From Chryseobacterium arthrosphaerae (GTDB lineage: Bacteria; Bacteroidota; Bacteroidia; Flavobacteriales; Weeksellaceae), in NCBI RefSeq assembly GCF_001684965.1, contig NZ_MAYG01000001.1:2914001-2978000 (forward strand): DNA of 64,000 nt. The letters run 5' to 3'. The position numbers and the translations under genes were made by a program. Position 1 is the first letter of the stretch, and every line of letters starts with the position of its first letter. The notes below the pieces were generated by a model. That model was not told where the DNA came from, did no database searches, and saw only the letters and a program-made list of their open reading frames with translations. Below are positions 28,243 through 36,134 of the stretch, piece by piece.

Positions 28243-28265
28243 TTATTTAAAACTGTTCTACATAA
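28243..28265 (+). promoter_or_regulatory. Fur-like operator upstream of the TonB receptor
   Basis: TTATTTAAAAC-T-GTTCTACATAA is an 11-1-11 palindrome with 9 of 11 matching positions, immediately downstream of the -7 element. The position and form suit iron repression of the receptor. That the regulator is Fur is inference from the gene's function. Confidence 0.5.
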
Positions 28266-28272
28266 AAATAAA

Positions 28273-30510
28273 ATGAAAAGACAACTACTTTCTTTGGGGC
28301 TCCTATTTACCGCTATTACAGTGAGTTCACAGCTTAAAAATGCTGAAGCTGATACCATCAGAACCCAGACTATTGAGGATATTAATCTTCATAAGACCGG
28401 TAACCCCAACCAGGCAAGACCACTTTCTACAAAGTCTAATCTGACGGTAATGGAAAATCCACAGCCTATTGCTATTGTTACTCACGAAATCATTGAGCAA
28501 CAGCAGGCAAAACAGCTTAGCGATGTTCTGCAGAATGTAAACGGAATGTATGTTACTTCCTCAAGAGGAAATTCTCAGGATAGTTTTGGAGGGCGTGGTT
28601 TCATTTTAGGTAATGATAACATCTTCAAGAACGGAGCAAGAGTAAACAGTGGTGTTTTCCCTGAAGTAAGTGGGCTGGAAAGAGTAGAAGTTTTAAAGGG
28701 AGCGAATGCTATGCTTTTTGGTAATACAGCAGCTGGTGGTGTTATCAATATGATTACGAAGAAGCCGAAATTCAATTTTGGTGGGAGTATAGGATTAAAT
28801 GGGGGAAGCTGGAACTCTTACAAACCTACTGTTGACATTTATGGTCCTTTATCTAAGAATATTGCATTCAGAGTAAATGGAGCTTATGAGTATGCTGAAA
28901 GTTTCAGAGATGTTGTAGAATCAGAGAAATACTATTTCAATCCTTCATTCTTATTTAATTTAAGCCCAAAATCGCAATTGATCGTGGAAGCAGATTATCT
29001 TAAGAATAATTTTACTCCGGATTTTGGTCTTGGATCCATTATCAATCCTGACGGAAGTTATAAAATCAATGACCTACTCCCTAAAAATGCTTTCTTAGGA
29101 GCTGACTGGCAATATCAAAATGTAGAACAAGTTTCTACCAACATAACTTTTAATCACCAGTTTACTGAAAAATGGTCATTAAATGCTGTAGCTTCTTATC
29201 AGAACTATACAAAGGACTATTATTCTACAGAAAGAGTACAATGGGGATATGAAAAGAACTCAAACCGCCTTTTCTGGCAAAGACCTTTAAATAAAACATT
29301 TAACGAACAAAATTACACTTCATTACAAGTTAATATTAATGGAGAGTTCAATACTGGAAACATCAATCATAAGGTTTTAATTGGTACTGATGGAGACTAT
29401 GGTATCCAAAATAACTATACTTACACCAATCCAACTATTTATGGAACAAATGGCAATACCTCTGCCACTAATAATAACCTTTATTTAGATGATCCGTCAA
29501 GTTGGGCCAGTGGAAAAATGCCTGACGCTTCCTTAAAAGACAGAACAAAAATTCCTACGCAAAGATTTGGTATTTATATTCAGGATTTCATAAGCCTTAC
29601 CAAACAGCTTAAAGTAATTGCTGGGTTAAGATGGTCTTATTTAGAAACAATGACCAATACTAAAAATACATTTTCAAACGACCTTGGAGATGTTGATCAA
29701 AAAAATACAGCTATATCAGACAGAGCATTTTCACCAAAAGCAGGTTTAGTATATATGCCAAATGATAACCTTTCTGTATTTGCAACCTACACCAATTCTT
29801 TCGCTCAAAATACAGGAAAAGACATTTATGAGCAAGCATTAAAGCCTACCACTATTGATCAATATGAAGCAGGAGTAAAAAAGAATTTTTGGAATAATGC
29901 TTTAGCTGTAAACTTAACAGTATATCAAATTGTTTACAATAACTATTACCAAACTGCACCTCAGCTAGCCAATGGTCAGGCAAATTCAGATTCATTCTAT
30001 AAAGAATTTGCAGGAAAAATGAGAAGCCGTGGTGTTGAGTTGGATATTACAGGAAATCCGACAGAAAACTTATCAATTATTGGAGGATTCTCTTACAACA
30101 ATTCTGTATATCTTGACACACCAGATGGTTTTGGATATGTTGAAAAACAGAGATTGGTAAGAACACCAGCTACAACAGCCAACGCTTCTGTATTTTATAA
30201 ATTCACGCGTTTTGCAAAAGGCTTGAAAGTAGGCGCAGGAGCTTACTTCATCGGGGATAGATTAGCTGGATGGAATGACACTAAAAATGGTTCTACTGGC
30301 TTAGGCGCAAGAAATGGAATCAGTAGATCATTTGCATTAAAAGATTACACTACCGTAATGGTATCTGTAGGTTACGAATGGAAGAAATTCTCTATCCAGG
30401 GAAAGGTGGGGAACCTGTTTGATGTGGTCAACTACAATGTTCACGAGAATTATTCAGTGAATCCGATTACACCGAGAAATTATTATTTTACGCTGACTTA
30501 CAAGCTGTAA
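28273..30510 (+). CDS. TonB-dependent siderophore receptor
   Basis: 745 residues. Signal peptide MKRQLLSLGLLFTAITVSSQ, then a TonB-box and plug region (PIAIVTHEIIEQQQAKQLSDVLQNVNGMYV, quoted in part; GLERVEVLKGANAMLFGNTAAGGVINMITKKP motifs GLERVEVLKG and GGVINMITKK), then a 22-strand barrel ending in an aromatic pattern YYFTLTYKL. It imports ferric siderophores across the outer membrane using TonB energy. There is no SusD partner, so it is not a polysaccharide system. The Fur-like sites and a PepSY-type membrane protein downstream fit iron uptake. The ligand is unknown. Confidence 0.92.
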   Translation: MKRQLLSLGLLFTAITVSSQLKNAEADTIRTQTIEDINLHKTGNPNQARPLSTKSNLTVMENPQPIAIVTHEIIEQQQAKQLSDVLQNVNGMYVTSSRGNSQDSFGGRGFILGNDNIFKNGARVNSGVFPEVSGLERVEVLKGANAMLFGNTAAGGVINMITKKPKFNFGGSIGLNGGSWNSYKPTVDIYGPLSKNIAFRVNGAYEYAESFRDVVESEKYYFNPSFLFNLSPKSQLIVEADYLKNNFTPDFGLGSIINPDGSYKINDLLPKNAFLGADWQYQNVEQVSTNITFNHQFTEKWSLNAVASYQNYTKDYYSTERVQWGYEKNSNRLFWQRPLNKTFNEQNYTSLQVNINGEFNTGNINHKVLIGTDGDYGIQNNYTYTNPTIYGTNGNTSATNNNLYLDDPSSWASGKMPDASLKDRTKIPTQRFGIYIQDFISLTKQLKVIAGLRWSYLETMTNTKNTFSNDLGDVDQKNTAISDRAFSPKAGLVYMPNDNLSVFATYTNSFAQNTGKDIYEQALKPTTIDQYEAGVKKNFWNNALAVNLTVYQIVYNNYYQTAPQLANGQANSDSFYKEFAGKMRSRGVELDITGNPTENLSIIGGFSYNNSVYLDTPDGFGYVEKQRLVRTPATTANASVFYKFTRFAKGLKVGAGAYFIGDRLAGWNDTKNGSTGLGARNGISRSFALKDYTTVMVSVGYEWKKFSIQGKVGNLFDVVNYNVHENYSVNPITPRNYYFTLTYKL

Positions 30511-30601
30511 AAGTTAAAATATAATCACGACTTATTAAAAGTGGAAATTGCATTTTTGCAGCTTCCACTTTTGAAATTTAAAAACAAAACAAAAAAACGA
30601 T

Positions 30602-31117
30602 ATGGATAAGATCAAAGACACAAGAAGTTTCATGAGAGTAACCCACCGTTATCTGGGGTATTTCCTTGCCGGGATCATGGCAGTGTATGCAGTAAGTGGA
30701 ATTATTTTGGTCTACAGAGACACCGATTTTCTAAAGAGTGAGAAAAAGTATGAAAAGACTTTATCTGCCAATCTTTCGGAAAAAGAGCTGAAAAAAGAAT
30801 TGAAGATGAAAGGGCTTGAAGTAGAAAAAACCGAAGGCACCCTTCTTCATTTTAAAAAAGGCACGTATGATTCAGCAACGGGAGTAGCCAAATATTCAAA
30901 AATGGAACTGCCGTTTGTACTGGACAAGATGGTTTCTCTACACAAATCACAGTCTAAAGATGCCATTGCGCCGCTAAGTGTATTTTTTGGAGTTGCTTTA
31001 TTTTTCTTTGTTGTTTCAAGTTTCTGGATGTTCAATCCTAAAACCAAAGCTTTTAAACGTGGAATCAGGTTTACGATTGCCGGGCTGATCATCTCGGTAA
31101 TTCTTTTGCTTATTTAA
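30602..31117 (+). CDS. PepSY-associated membrane protein
   Basis: 171 residues, no signal peptide. N-terminal membrane helix (RYLGYFLAGIMAVYAVSGIILVYRD) of the PepSY-associated type, a polar loop of about 70 residues, and two more helices near the end. PepSY-associated membrane proteins commonly sit with siderophore receptors and may reduce or release iron in the periplasm. It follows the receptor by 91 bp on the same strand and is likely part of the same iron-uptake unit. Confidence 0.75.
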   Translation: MDKIKDTRSFMRVTHRYLGYFLAGIMAVYAVSGIILVYRDTDFLKSEKKYEKTLSANLSEKELKKELKMKGLEVEKTEGTLLHFKKGTYDSATGVAKYSKMELPFVLDKMVSLHKSQSKDAIAPLSVFFGVALFFFVVSSFWMFNPKTKAFKRGIRFTIAGLIISVILLLI

Positions 31118-31416
31118 CAGATTAAAATGTAAAAAAAAGCGATGTGACGTTTTCAGTTGAATACATTTTTATTCAAATTTCTCATTTTAATGAAGTAACA
31201 GAATAGAAACAATATCACTTTCAAACTTTTGATCGTCTTTTTTTCCTTATTTATCATTATGGAATTCTTAGAGATAATGTTAAAAAGTTAAATTGTATAT
31301 CACTCATATTCTTAACATTAATTTAGAAAAATTGTCTAAAATTAAGATTCTGGCACATTTATTGTTTTTTCTATAATTCGTGAATAATAAACATTTAATT
31401 ATTAAAATAATAAATT
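31118..31416. other. gene-free stretch upstream of the barrel gene
   Basis: 299 bp, AT-rich, no open frame. It holds an imperfect inverted repeat at 31318-31345 (TTAATTTAGA / TCTAAAATTAA, one bulge), a possible operator for the barrel gene at 31417. Confidence 0.45.
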
Positions 31417-32007
31417 ATGAAAAAACTTATTTTAACAGGGATATTAGCTGTAGCAGGTTTAACAGCAACTGCCAATGCTCAGATTCAGAAAGGTAATTGG
31501 ATGGTAGGGGGTAACCTTGCGGGTGCCAACTTCGGATTAAACAAGGGAGGTGGCTATGATTTTAATATTCAGCCGAAGGGAGCTTATTTTATTGAAGATA
31601 ACGTTGCATTAGGAGGTTATGTAGATTTAGGTTTCAAAGGAGCTAAAGATGCGCCAACTACTTTTACGTATAACGTAGGGGCATTAGGACGTTACTATCT
31701 TAACCCGGGAGAGCAGGGAGTAAACAACTTACTACACCACGGAAGATGGTTCTTTGAAGGTAATGTGGGTATCGGAGGAACATCAATCTCTAAAGGAGGT
31801 TCTTCTTCTAACGGACTTAACTTCGGTTTCGGACCTGGTTATTCTTACTTCATTACTCCAAACATTGGTTTGGAAGGTTTAGTAAAATATGACGCAAACG
31901 CTGGATTCGGAAGCGGTGGATATACCAACAAAATTACTTTTGGTTTAGGTTTCCAGATTTATCTTCCAACGTCTAAAGCAAAACAAATCATCAACGACGT
32001 TAAGTAA
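31417..32007 (+). CDS. small outer-membrane beta-barrel protein
   Basis: 196 residues. Signal peptide MKKLILTGILAVAGLTATANA, then about eight Gly/aromatic strands (NWMVGGNLAG, NVALGGYVDLGF, GNVGIGG, GFGPGYSYF, ITFGLGFQIYLP). It fits the OmpA/PorT-like small-barrel class. The ligand and role are unknown. A strong terminator follows. Confidence 0.8.
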   Translation: MKKLILTGILAVAGLTATANAQIQKGNWMVGGNLAGANFGLNKGGGYDFNIQPKGAYFIEDNVALGGYVDLGFKGAKDAPTTFTYNVGALGRYYLNPGEQGVNNLLHHGRWFFEGNVGIGGTSISKGGSSSNGLNFGFGPGYSYFITPNIGLEGLVKYDANAGFGSGGYTNKITFGLGFQIYLPTSKAKQIINDVK

Positions 32008-32032
32008 TCACTGAACTACTTATAAAAAAATG

Positions 32033-32068
32033 AAAGCGCCCCGGGAAATTTATTTCCGGGGCGCTTTT
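32033..32068 (+). terminator. strong GC-rich terminator shared by convergent genes
   Basis: Stem AAAGCGCCCCGG / CCGGGGCGCTTT (12 bp, plus further inner pairs) followed by T on the plus strand and A-rich on the other side, between the barrel gene and the minus-strand peroxiredoxin. Confidence 0.9.
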
Positions 32069-32106
32069 CGTACAAATTAAAACTAAACTATAAAAAATCA
32101 AATAAA

Positions 32107-32742
32107 TCATGTATTCGGTTGAGGCGTATATCTTAAATACGGCTTTATTTCTCTCACTCCTTTAGGGAATATTTTTCTGGCATCTTCAGTAGAAATGGAG
32201 GGCGGTACAATAACATCTTCACCATCTTTCCAATTGACAGGTGTGGCAACCTGATGCTGATCCACCAGCTGTAAGGAATCCAGAACCCGTAAGATCTCAT
32301 CAAAATTTCTTCCTGTAGATGCAGGGTAAGTAATGATCAGTCTGACCTTTTTTGCCGGATCAATAATCAGCAGGGAACGCACTGTAGCTGTAGCCGAAGC
32401 ATTGGGATGGATAAAGTCATACAATTCTGAAACTTTTCTGTCCTTGTCTGCAATAATAGGAAAGCGGACCTCCGTCTTCTGGGTTTCATTAATGTCTTTC
32501 ACCCAGTTTTGATGGTCTTCTACCCCATCTACACTTAAAGCAATCACTTTCGTGTTTCTGGCATCAAACTCAGACTGTAGTTTTGCAGTATATCCCAGTT
32601 CCGTAGTGCATACCGGAGTATAATCTGCAGGATGGGAAAACAGAATTCCCCAGGAATCTCCCAGATAATGATAGAAATTAATATCTCCTGCCGATGACTC
32701 TGCCTGAAAGTTGGGTGCTGTATCTCCTAGTTTGATTGACAT
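32107..32742 (-). CDS. 1-Cys peroxiredoxin (Prx6 type)
   Basis: 211 residues, no signal peptide. Active-site motif PADYTPVC with the peroxidatic Cys45. I see no second resolving Cys, so it is a 1-Cys enzyme that reduces peroxides with an outside thiol. The C-terminal NWKDGEDVIVPPS block is typical of Prx6. Its promoter region carries a palindrome at 32759-32779. Confidence 0.93.
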   Translation of the reverse strand: MSIKLGDTAPNFQAESSAGDINFYHYLGDSWGILFSHPADYTPVCTTELGYTAKLQSEFDARNTKVIALSVDGVEDHQNWVKDINETQKTEVRFPIIADKDRKVSELYDFIHPNASATATVRSLLIIDPAKKVRLIITYPASTGRNFDEILRVLDSLQLVDQHQVATPVNWKDGEDVIVPPSISTEDARKIFPKGVREIKPYLRYTPQPNT

Positions 32743-32758
32743 AATATAACGCTTTTAT

Positions 32759-32779
32759 AGTCTACAAATTTAGTAGACT
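32759..32779 (-). promoter_or_regulatory. operator-like palindrome centred on the peroxiredoxin -7 element
   Basis: AGTCTAC and GTAGACT are a perfect 7-bp inverted repeat around a 7-bp centre. On the minus strand the centre holds the -7 element TAAATTTG (32765-32772), so a regulator bound here would block RNA polymerase at this promoter. Confidence 0.55.
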
Positions 32780-32836
32780 TTTTGGAACTGGCAAATTTTT
32801 TGATGAAAATTTATATCTTTAATCAAAAAAAAATTC

Positions 32837-33721
32837 ATGCAGAAAACCGGAATCAGTTATATTGACGTTGTTTATAAAGTCCTCGAAAACTGGTATGTAA
32901 CCTTTGCCGAACTTACTCCGAAGCTGATTGTCGGAATTTTAGTCTTTACATTTTTTCTTCTTTCCAGTAAATACCTGAGTATTGCTGCCGTAAAACTCTT
33001 TCATAAATTCTTTCCGAAAAGCCAGAAAGAAAGCTCCCTGGTTACTTTAATCGGTGTATTCCGTTTTCTGATCATGCTCATGGGAACTTTTATTTCTTTA
33101 GAAATTATGGGTTTCAGTGGTTTTCTATGGAAATTCATCGGAAGTTTGGGAGTGGCCGGGGTGATTGCCGGGGTAGCTTTAAAAGATCTGGTATCCAGTA
33201 TATTTTCAGGAATGCTCATCGGAATTGATAAAGCCTTCAAAGTAGGCGATTATATTACCATTGGAACTCACTCGGGAACGGTTCAGGAAATTGGCTTTCT
33301 GACAACAAAAATCCTTACGGACGATGGTAAAAAAGCCTATATCCCGAATCAGGTTGTTTTCAACGCTCCGTTCTATAATATTACAGCTTCTCCACAACGG
33401 AGAATTATTTTAAATTTTGAAATCCCTGCGGATGAAGATATCAGCAAGGCACAAAAGGGAATTCTGGAAGTGATTAAAGACCTTGATAATGTGGATAAGC
33501 TCGATACTGCCGAAGTTATTTTTACAGACCTGAAGCAGGGATCCTTTAATCTCCAGGTTAAATTCTGGATCAAAGTAGGAGCCAATCTTGCTCAGACCAA
33601 AAGTAAAGCCTATCTCAATATCAAAGAGCGTTTTGATACGGACAATATCCAGCTGGTAACCCCAACAAGTATCAGTATTACAAATGCAGATTCCGCCTCA
33701 TTGGAGAATCATGATAAGTAA
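32837..33721 (+). CDS. MscS family mechanosensitive channel
   Basis: 294 residues with about three N-terminal membrane helices. The pore-lining third helix and the start of the beta domain are seen in GSLGVAGVIAGVALKDLVSSIFSG. A cytoplasmic vestibule domain follows (FKVGDYITIGTHSGTVQEIGFLTTKI). It releases solutes under hypo-osmotic shock. The length is that of the small MscS type. It is divergent from the peroxiredoxin gene. Confidence 0.93.
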   Translation: MQKTGISYIDVVYKVLENWYVTFAELTPKLIVGILVFTFFLLSSKYLSIAAVKLFHKFFPKSQKESSLVTLIGVFRFLIMLMGTFISLEIMGFSGFLWKFIGSLGVAGVIAGVALKDLVSSIFSGMLIGIDKAFKVGDYITIGTHSGTVQEIGFLTTKILTDDGKKAYIPNQVVFNAPFYNITASPQRRIILNFEIPADEDISKAQKGILEVIKDLDNVDKLDTAEVIFTDLKQGSFNLQVKFWIKVGANLAQTKSKAYLNIKERFDTDNIQLVTPTSISITNADSASLENHDK

Positions 33722-33756
33722 CGGAGTTCCCACAGATTATAAATAATAAAAATATT

Positions 33757-33793
33757 ACCCTATGTATCTATATTTTTAGGATACATAGGGTTT
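33757..33793 (+). terminator. terminator after the MscS gene
   Basis: Perfect 12-bp stem ACCCTATGTATC / GATACATAGGGT, 11-nt loop, TTTT tail. Confidence 0.85.
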
Positions 33794-33848
33794 TCCTGAA
33801 AATAGTTCTTTACCCGGCTGCATTTAGACATATTCTGTACAAACAGAT

Positions 33849-34358
33849 CTATTCGTCTGCTTCTTTTTTAAATTTTTCTTTGTCCGCAGTATGATTTTTC
33901 CGGGGGATTTTACCAATACTGTCATTGTCTGCAATCCGGCTTTTATGGGCCGTAGGAGAATCTTCTTCTATTTCAACAACCACACCGGTTGTTGCATACA
34001 CTTCGGGTTTAGGTTTTGAACAGCCTGTCAGAAACAGAAGAAAAGAAAATATACCCAGTACCATTCTGCTATTCCGGAAACCTGCAGGAATATATTTTAA
34101 AAAGCGGGATTCTATTCTTTTGGATACGTCAGAAGTATTTAACTGATAATCATAGAATCTACCACAAACCTGTACGTCTGTGCTTCTCTTCTCATCTATG
34201 ATCTGCCTGATCTCCAGGGGATTTTTTTGTGTAAAATCAATGACACATTTATTGCAGACAGAACAGAATCTGCCTTTTTCCTTTGGGGACATTGATTCCC
34301 AATTTTCAGAGCACGGTTCCGGAATGTGTAAGTTTTTCATGAATAAAGTTTTGTACAT
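33849..34358 (-). CDS. unknown membrane protein with Cys-rich N-terminus
   Basis: 169 residues from ATG 34358 (ATG 34340 is an alternative at residue 7). The N-terminal part has a conserved-looking CSENWESM and then FCSVCNKCVIDFT, i.e. CxxCxxC and a nearby Cys at residue 16, as in a recurrent Bacteroidota protein family with a putative metal-binding N-terminus. A single hydrophobic helix (about 98-112, MVLGIFSFLLFLTGC) follows, and the C-terminus is acidic and Lys-rich. The helix ends in TGC, which looks like a lipobox but lies mid-protein. No function can be given. A terminator hairpin lies just upstream of its start. Confidence 0.6.
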   Translation of the reverse strand: MYKTLFMKNLHIPEPCSENWESMSPKEKGRFCSVCNKCVIDFTQKNPLEIRQIIDEKRSTDVQVCGRFYDYQLNTSDVSKRIESRFLKYIPAGFRNSRMVLGIFSFLLFLTGCSKPKPEVYATTGVVVEIEEDSPTAHKSRIADNDSIGKIPRKNHTADKEKFKKEADE

Positions 34359-34361
34359 GCA

Positions 34362-34393
34362 TTAAAAAACCGTTCCAAAGAAGAAACGGTTTT
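34362..34393 (-). terminator. terminator-like hairpin just upstream of the Cys-rich gene
   Basis: AAAACCGTT / AACGGTTTT (9-bp stem) followed on the minus strand by a T run that ends about 4 nt before the ATG at 34358. It could end a short RNA from the 130-bp region above it, or act as an attenuator for the gene. Confidence 0.6.
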
Positions 34394-34457
34394 AATTTTA
34401 TCTAAAATTTCTATTAATAAAGCGAAAGTGTAATCCGCTTTTATGCCGCTGATTTTG

Positions 34458-34496
34458 CAGATTCGGCAGATCTTCCGTAAACATCTGCCGAATCTG
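34458..34496. repeat. perfect 14-bp inverted repeat
   Basis: CAGATTCGGCAGAT / ATCTGCCGAATCTG, separated by 11 bp. It has no T run, so it is not a normal terminator. The ATTCGGCAGAT part recurs at about 47393 in the DnaA-box region. Confidence 0.7.
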
Positions 34497-34528
34497 TGAT
34501 CAAATTATTTTCACTGAAACTTTCCAAC

Positions 34529-34560
34529 AAAAAAGCCACTCCAAAAATGAAGTGGCTTCT
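34529..34560 (-). terminator. terminator of sucC
   Basis: Minus-strand hairpin AAGCCACT... / ...AGTGGCTT followed by TTTTTTG, 20-50 bp after the sucC stop. Confidence 0.85.
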
Positions 34561-34581
34561 GTTTTATCTGAAAATTTTAGA

Positions 34582-35772
34582 TTACGCTAAAACTTCTTTT
34601 ACTTTGTTTGCAGCTTCTTCTAAAGTAATTGCAGAGTGAACCGGAAGACCAGACTCGTCAATTAATTTTTTAGCTTCTACAGCGTTGGTTCCCTGTAATC
34701 TTACGATCAATGGAACCGGAAGGCTACCCATAGCTTTGTAAGCATCTACAACACCCTGAGCCACTCTGTCACATCTTACGATACCTCCGAAGATGTTGAT
34801 AAGGATTGCTTTTACGTTTGGATCTCTTAAGATGATTCCGAAAGCAGTCTGTACTCTCTGAGCGTCAGCAGTACCACCTACGTCAAGGAAGTTAGCCGGG
34901 TTACCACCGGATAATTTGATGATATCCATAGTTGCCATTGCAAGACCTGCTCCGTTTACCATACAAGCTACGTTACCGTCTAGTTTTACGAAGTTAAGAC
35001 CAGCTTCACCAGCTTCTACATCCATTGGATCTTCTTCTCTTGTATCTCTAAGCTCAGCTAAGTCTTTGTGACGGAACAATGAGTTGTCATCCAAAGTTAC
35101 TTTAGCATCTACAGCGATAATTTTGTTATCAGAAGTTTTCAACACCGGGTTGATTTCGAAAAGAGATGCATCGATACCAACGTAAGCGTTATATAAAGAA
35201 GTGATGAACTTTGTAAATTCTTTGAAAGCATTCCCTTCAAGACCTAGGTTGAAAGCAATTTTTCTGGCCTGGAAACCCTGAAGACCTAAAGCAGGATCAA
35301 TGATTTCTTTGTGGATCAAATGAGGAGTCACTTCAGCAACGTGCTCAATATCCATACCTCCTTCAGTAGAATATACAACTGTATTTTTACCTTCAGCTCT
35401 GTCTAAAAGAATAGAAACATAAAATTCTTTAGTTTCTGTTTCACCTGGATAATATACATCCTCTGCAACCAAAACAGAATTTACTTTTTTACCCTCAGCA
35501 GAAGTTTGTGGAGTTACCAACTGCATTCCGATGATGTTCTGAGCGTTTTCTTTAAGCTTATCCATGTTTGGAGAGAACTTTACACCACCACCTTTACCAC
35601 GACCACCTGCGTGGATCTGAGCTTTTACTACCCACCCTTGAGCGCCAGTTTCAGCAGTTAGTTTTTCAGCAGCAGCTACAGCTTCATCTACATTGTTTGC
35701 AACGAAACCACGTTGGATAGCTACTCCATACTTTGATAAAATCTCTTTTGATTGATACTCGTGAAGATTCAT
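34582..35772 (-). CDS. sucC: succinyl-CoA synthetase beta subunit
   Basis: 396 residues, full family length. ATP-grasp domain at the N-terminus (MNLHEYQSKEILSKYGV, GWVVKAQIHAGGRGKGGGV) and the C-terminal CoA-ligase part with GGTADAQRVQTAF and INIFGGIVRCDRVAQG. With SucD it converts succinyl-CoA to succinate with ADP phosphorylation in the TCA cycle. sucD is not adjacent, which is common in flavobacteria. It has its own promoter and terminator. Confidence 0.96.
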   Translation of the reverse strand: MNLHEYQSKEILSKYGVAIQRGFVANNVDEAVAAAEKLTAETGAQGWVVKAQIHAGGRGKGGGVKFSPNMDKLKENAQNIIGMQLVTPQTSAEGKKVNSVLVAEDVYYPGETETKEFYVSILLDRAEGKNTVVYSTEGGMDIEHVAEVTPHLIHKEIIDPALGLQGFQARKIAFNLGLEGNAFKEFTKFITSLYNAYVGIDASLFEINPVLKTSDNKIIAVDAKVTLDDNSLFRHKDLAELRDTREEDPMDVEAGEAGLNFVKLDGNVACMVNGAGLAMATMDIIKLSGGNPANFLDVGGTADAQRVQTAFGIILRDPNVKAILINIFGGIVRCDRVAQGVVDAYKAMGSLPVPLIVRLQGTNAVEAKKLIDESGLPVHSAITLEEAANKVKEVLA

Positions 35773-35810
35773 ATTATTTTTATTATTTTATTTTAATATT
35801 TAAAGGTTGA

Positions 35811-35818
35811 CAAATTTA
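35811..35818 (-). promoter_or_regulatory. -7 promoter element of sucC
   Basis: TAAATTTG on the minus strand, about 40 nt before the sucC ATG. Confidence 0.5.
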
Positions 35819-35959
35819 CTAAAAATGAATAAGGTTAAAAAGAAATTTGTGGAACTTTTAACGCATTCAGTAAGTTTTCTATGAATCTTTATCCCATTCA
35901 TCACTCCAAATGGCGGCATAAGGCCGAAAAGCTATGCAGGAGTATGAAGAGCAGTTCAT

Positions 35960-35992
35960 ATTCTAATCACATTTTAATCACATTCTAATCTG
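35960..35992 (+). repeat. three tandem 11-bp repeats upstream of the export operon
   Basis: ATTCTAATCAC, ATTTTAATCAC and ATTCTAATCTG follow one another without gaps. One repeat per helical turn, ending 30 bp before the -7 element, suits cooperative binding of an activator on one face of the DNA. Confidence 0.75.
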
Positions 35993-36021
35993 CAATAAGA
36001 GTACTCCCCACTCTCATATTT

Positions 36022-36029
36022 TATCTTTG
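36022..36029 (+). promoter_or_regulatory. -7 promoter element of the export operon
   Basis: TATCTTTG matches TAnnTTTG. The leader to ATG 36135 is about 100 nt, long for this window. Confidence 0.45.
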
Positions 36030-36134
36030 CAGTTCATAAAACGGAGTCATTCAGCATTTCAGAAATTCAACGATTTCTTTACCACCATACAGTCACAAAA
36101 AAGTATAACCTTTAAACTTACTAAATAAGAAAAA

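Larger units (their letters stand above)
35773..36134. other. divergent regulatory region between sucC and the export operon
   Basis: 362 bp with no gene. From left to right it holds the sucC promoter, a stretch with no clear signal, three tandem 11-bp repeats (35960-35992) and the -7 element of the export operon at 36022. Confidence 0.6.
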
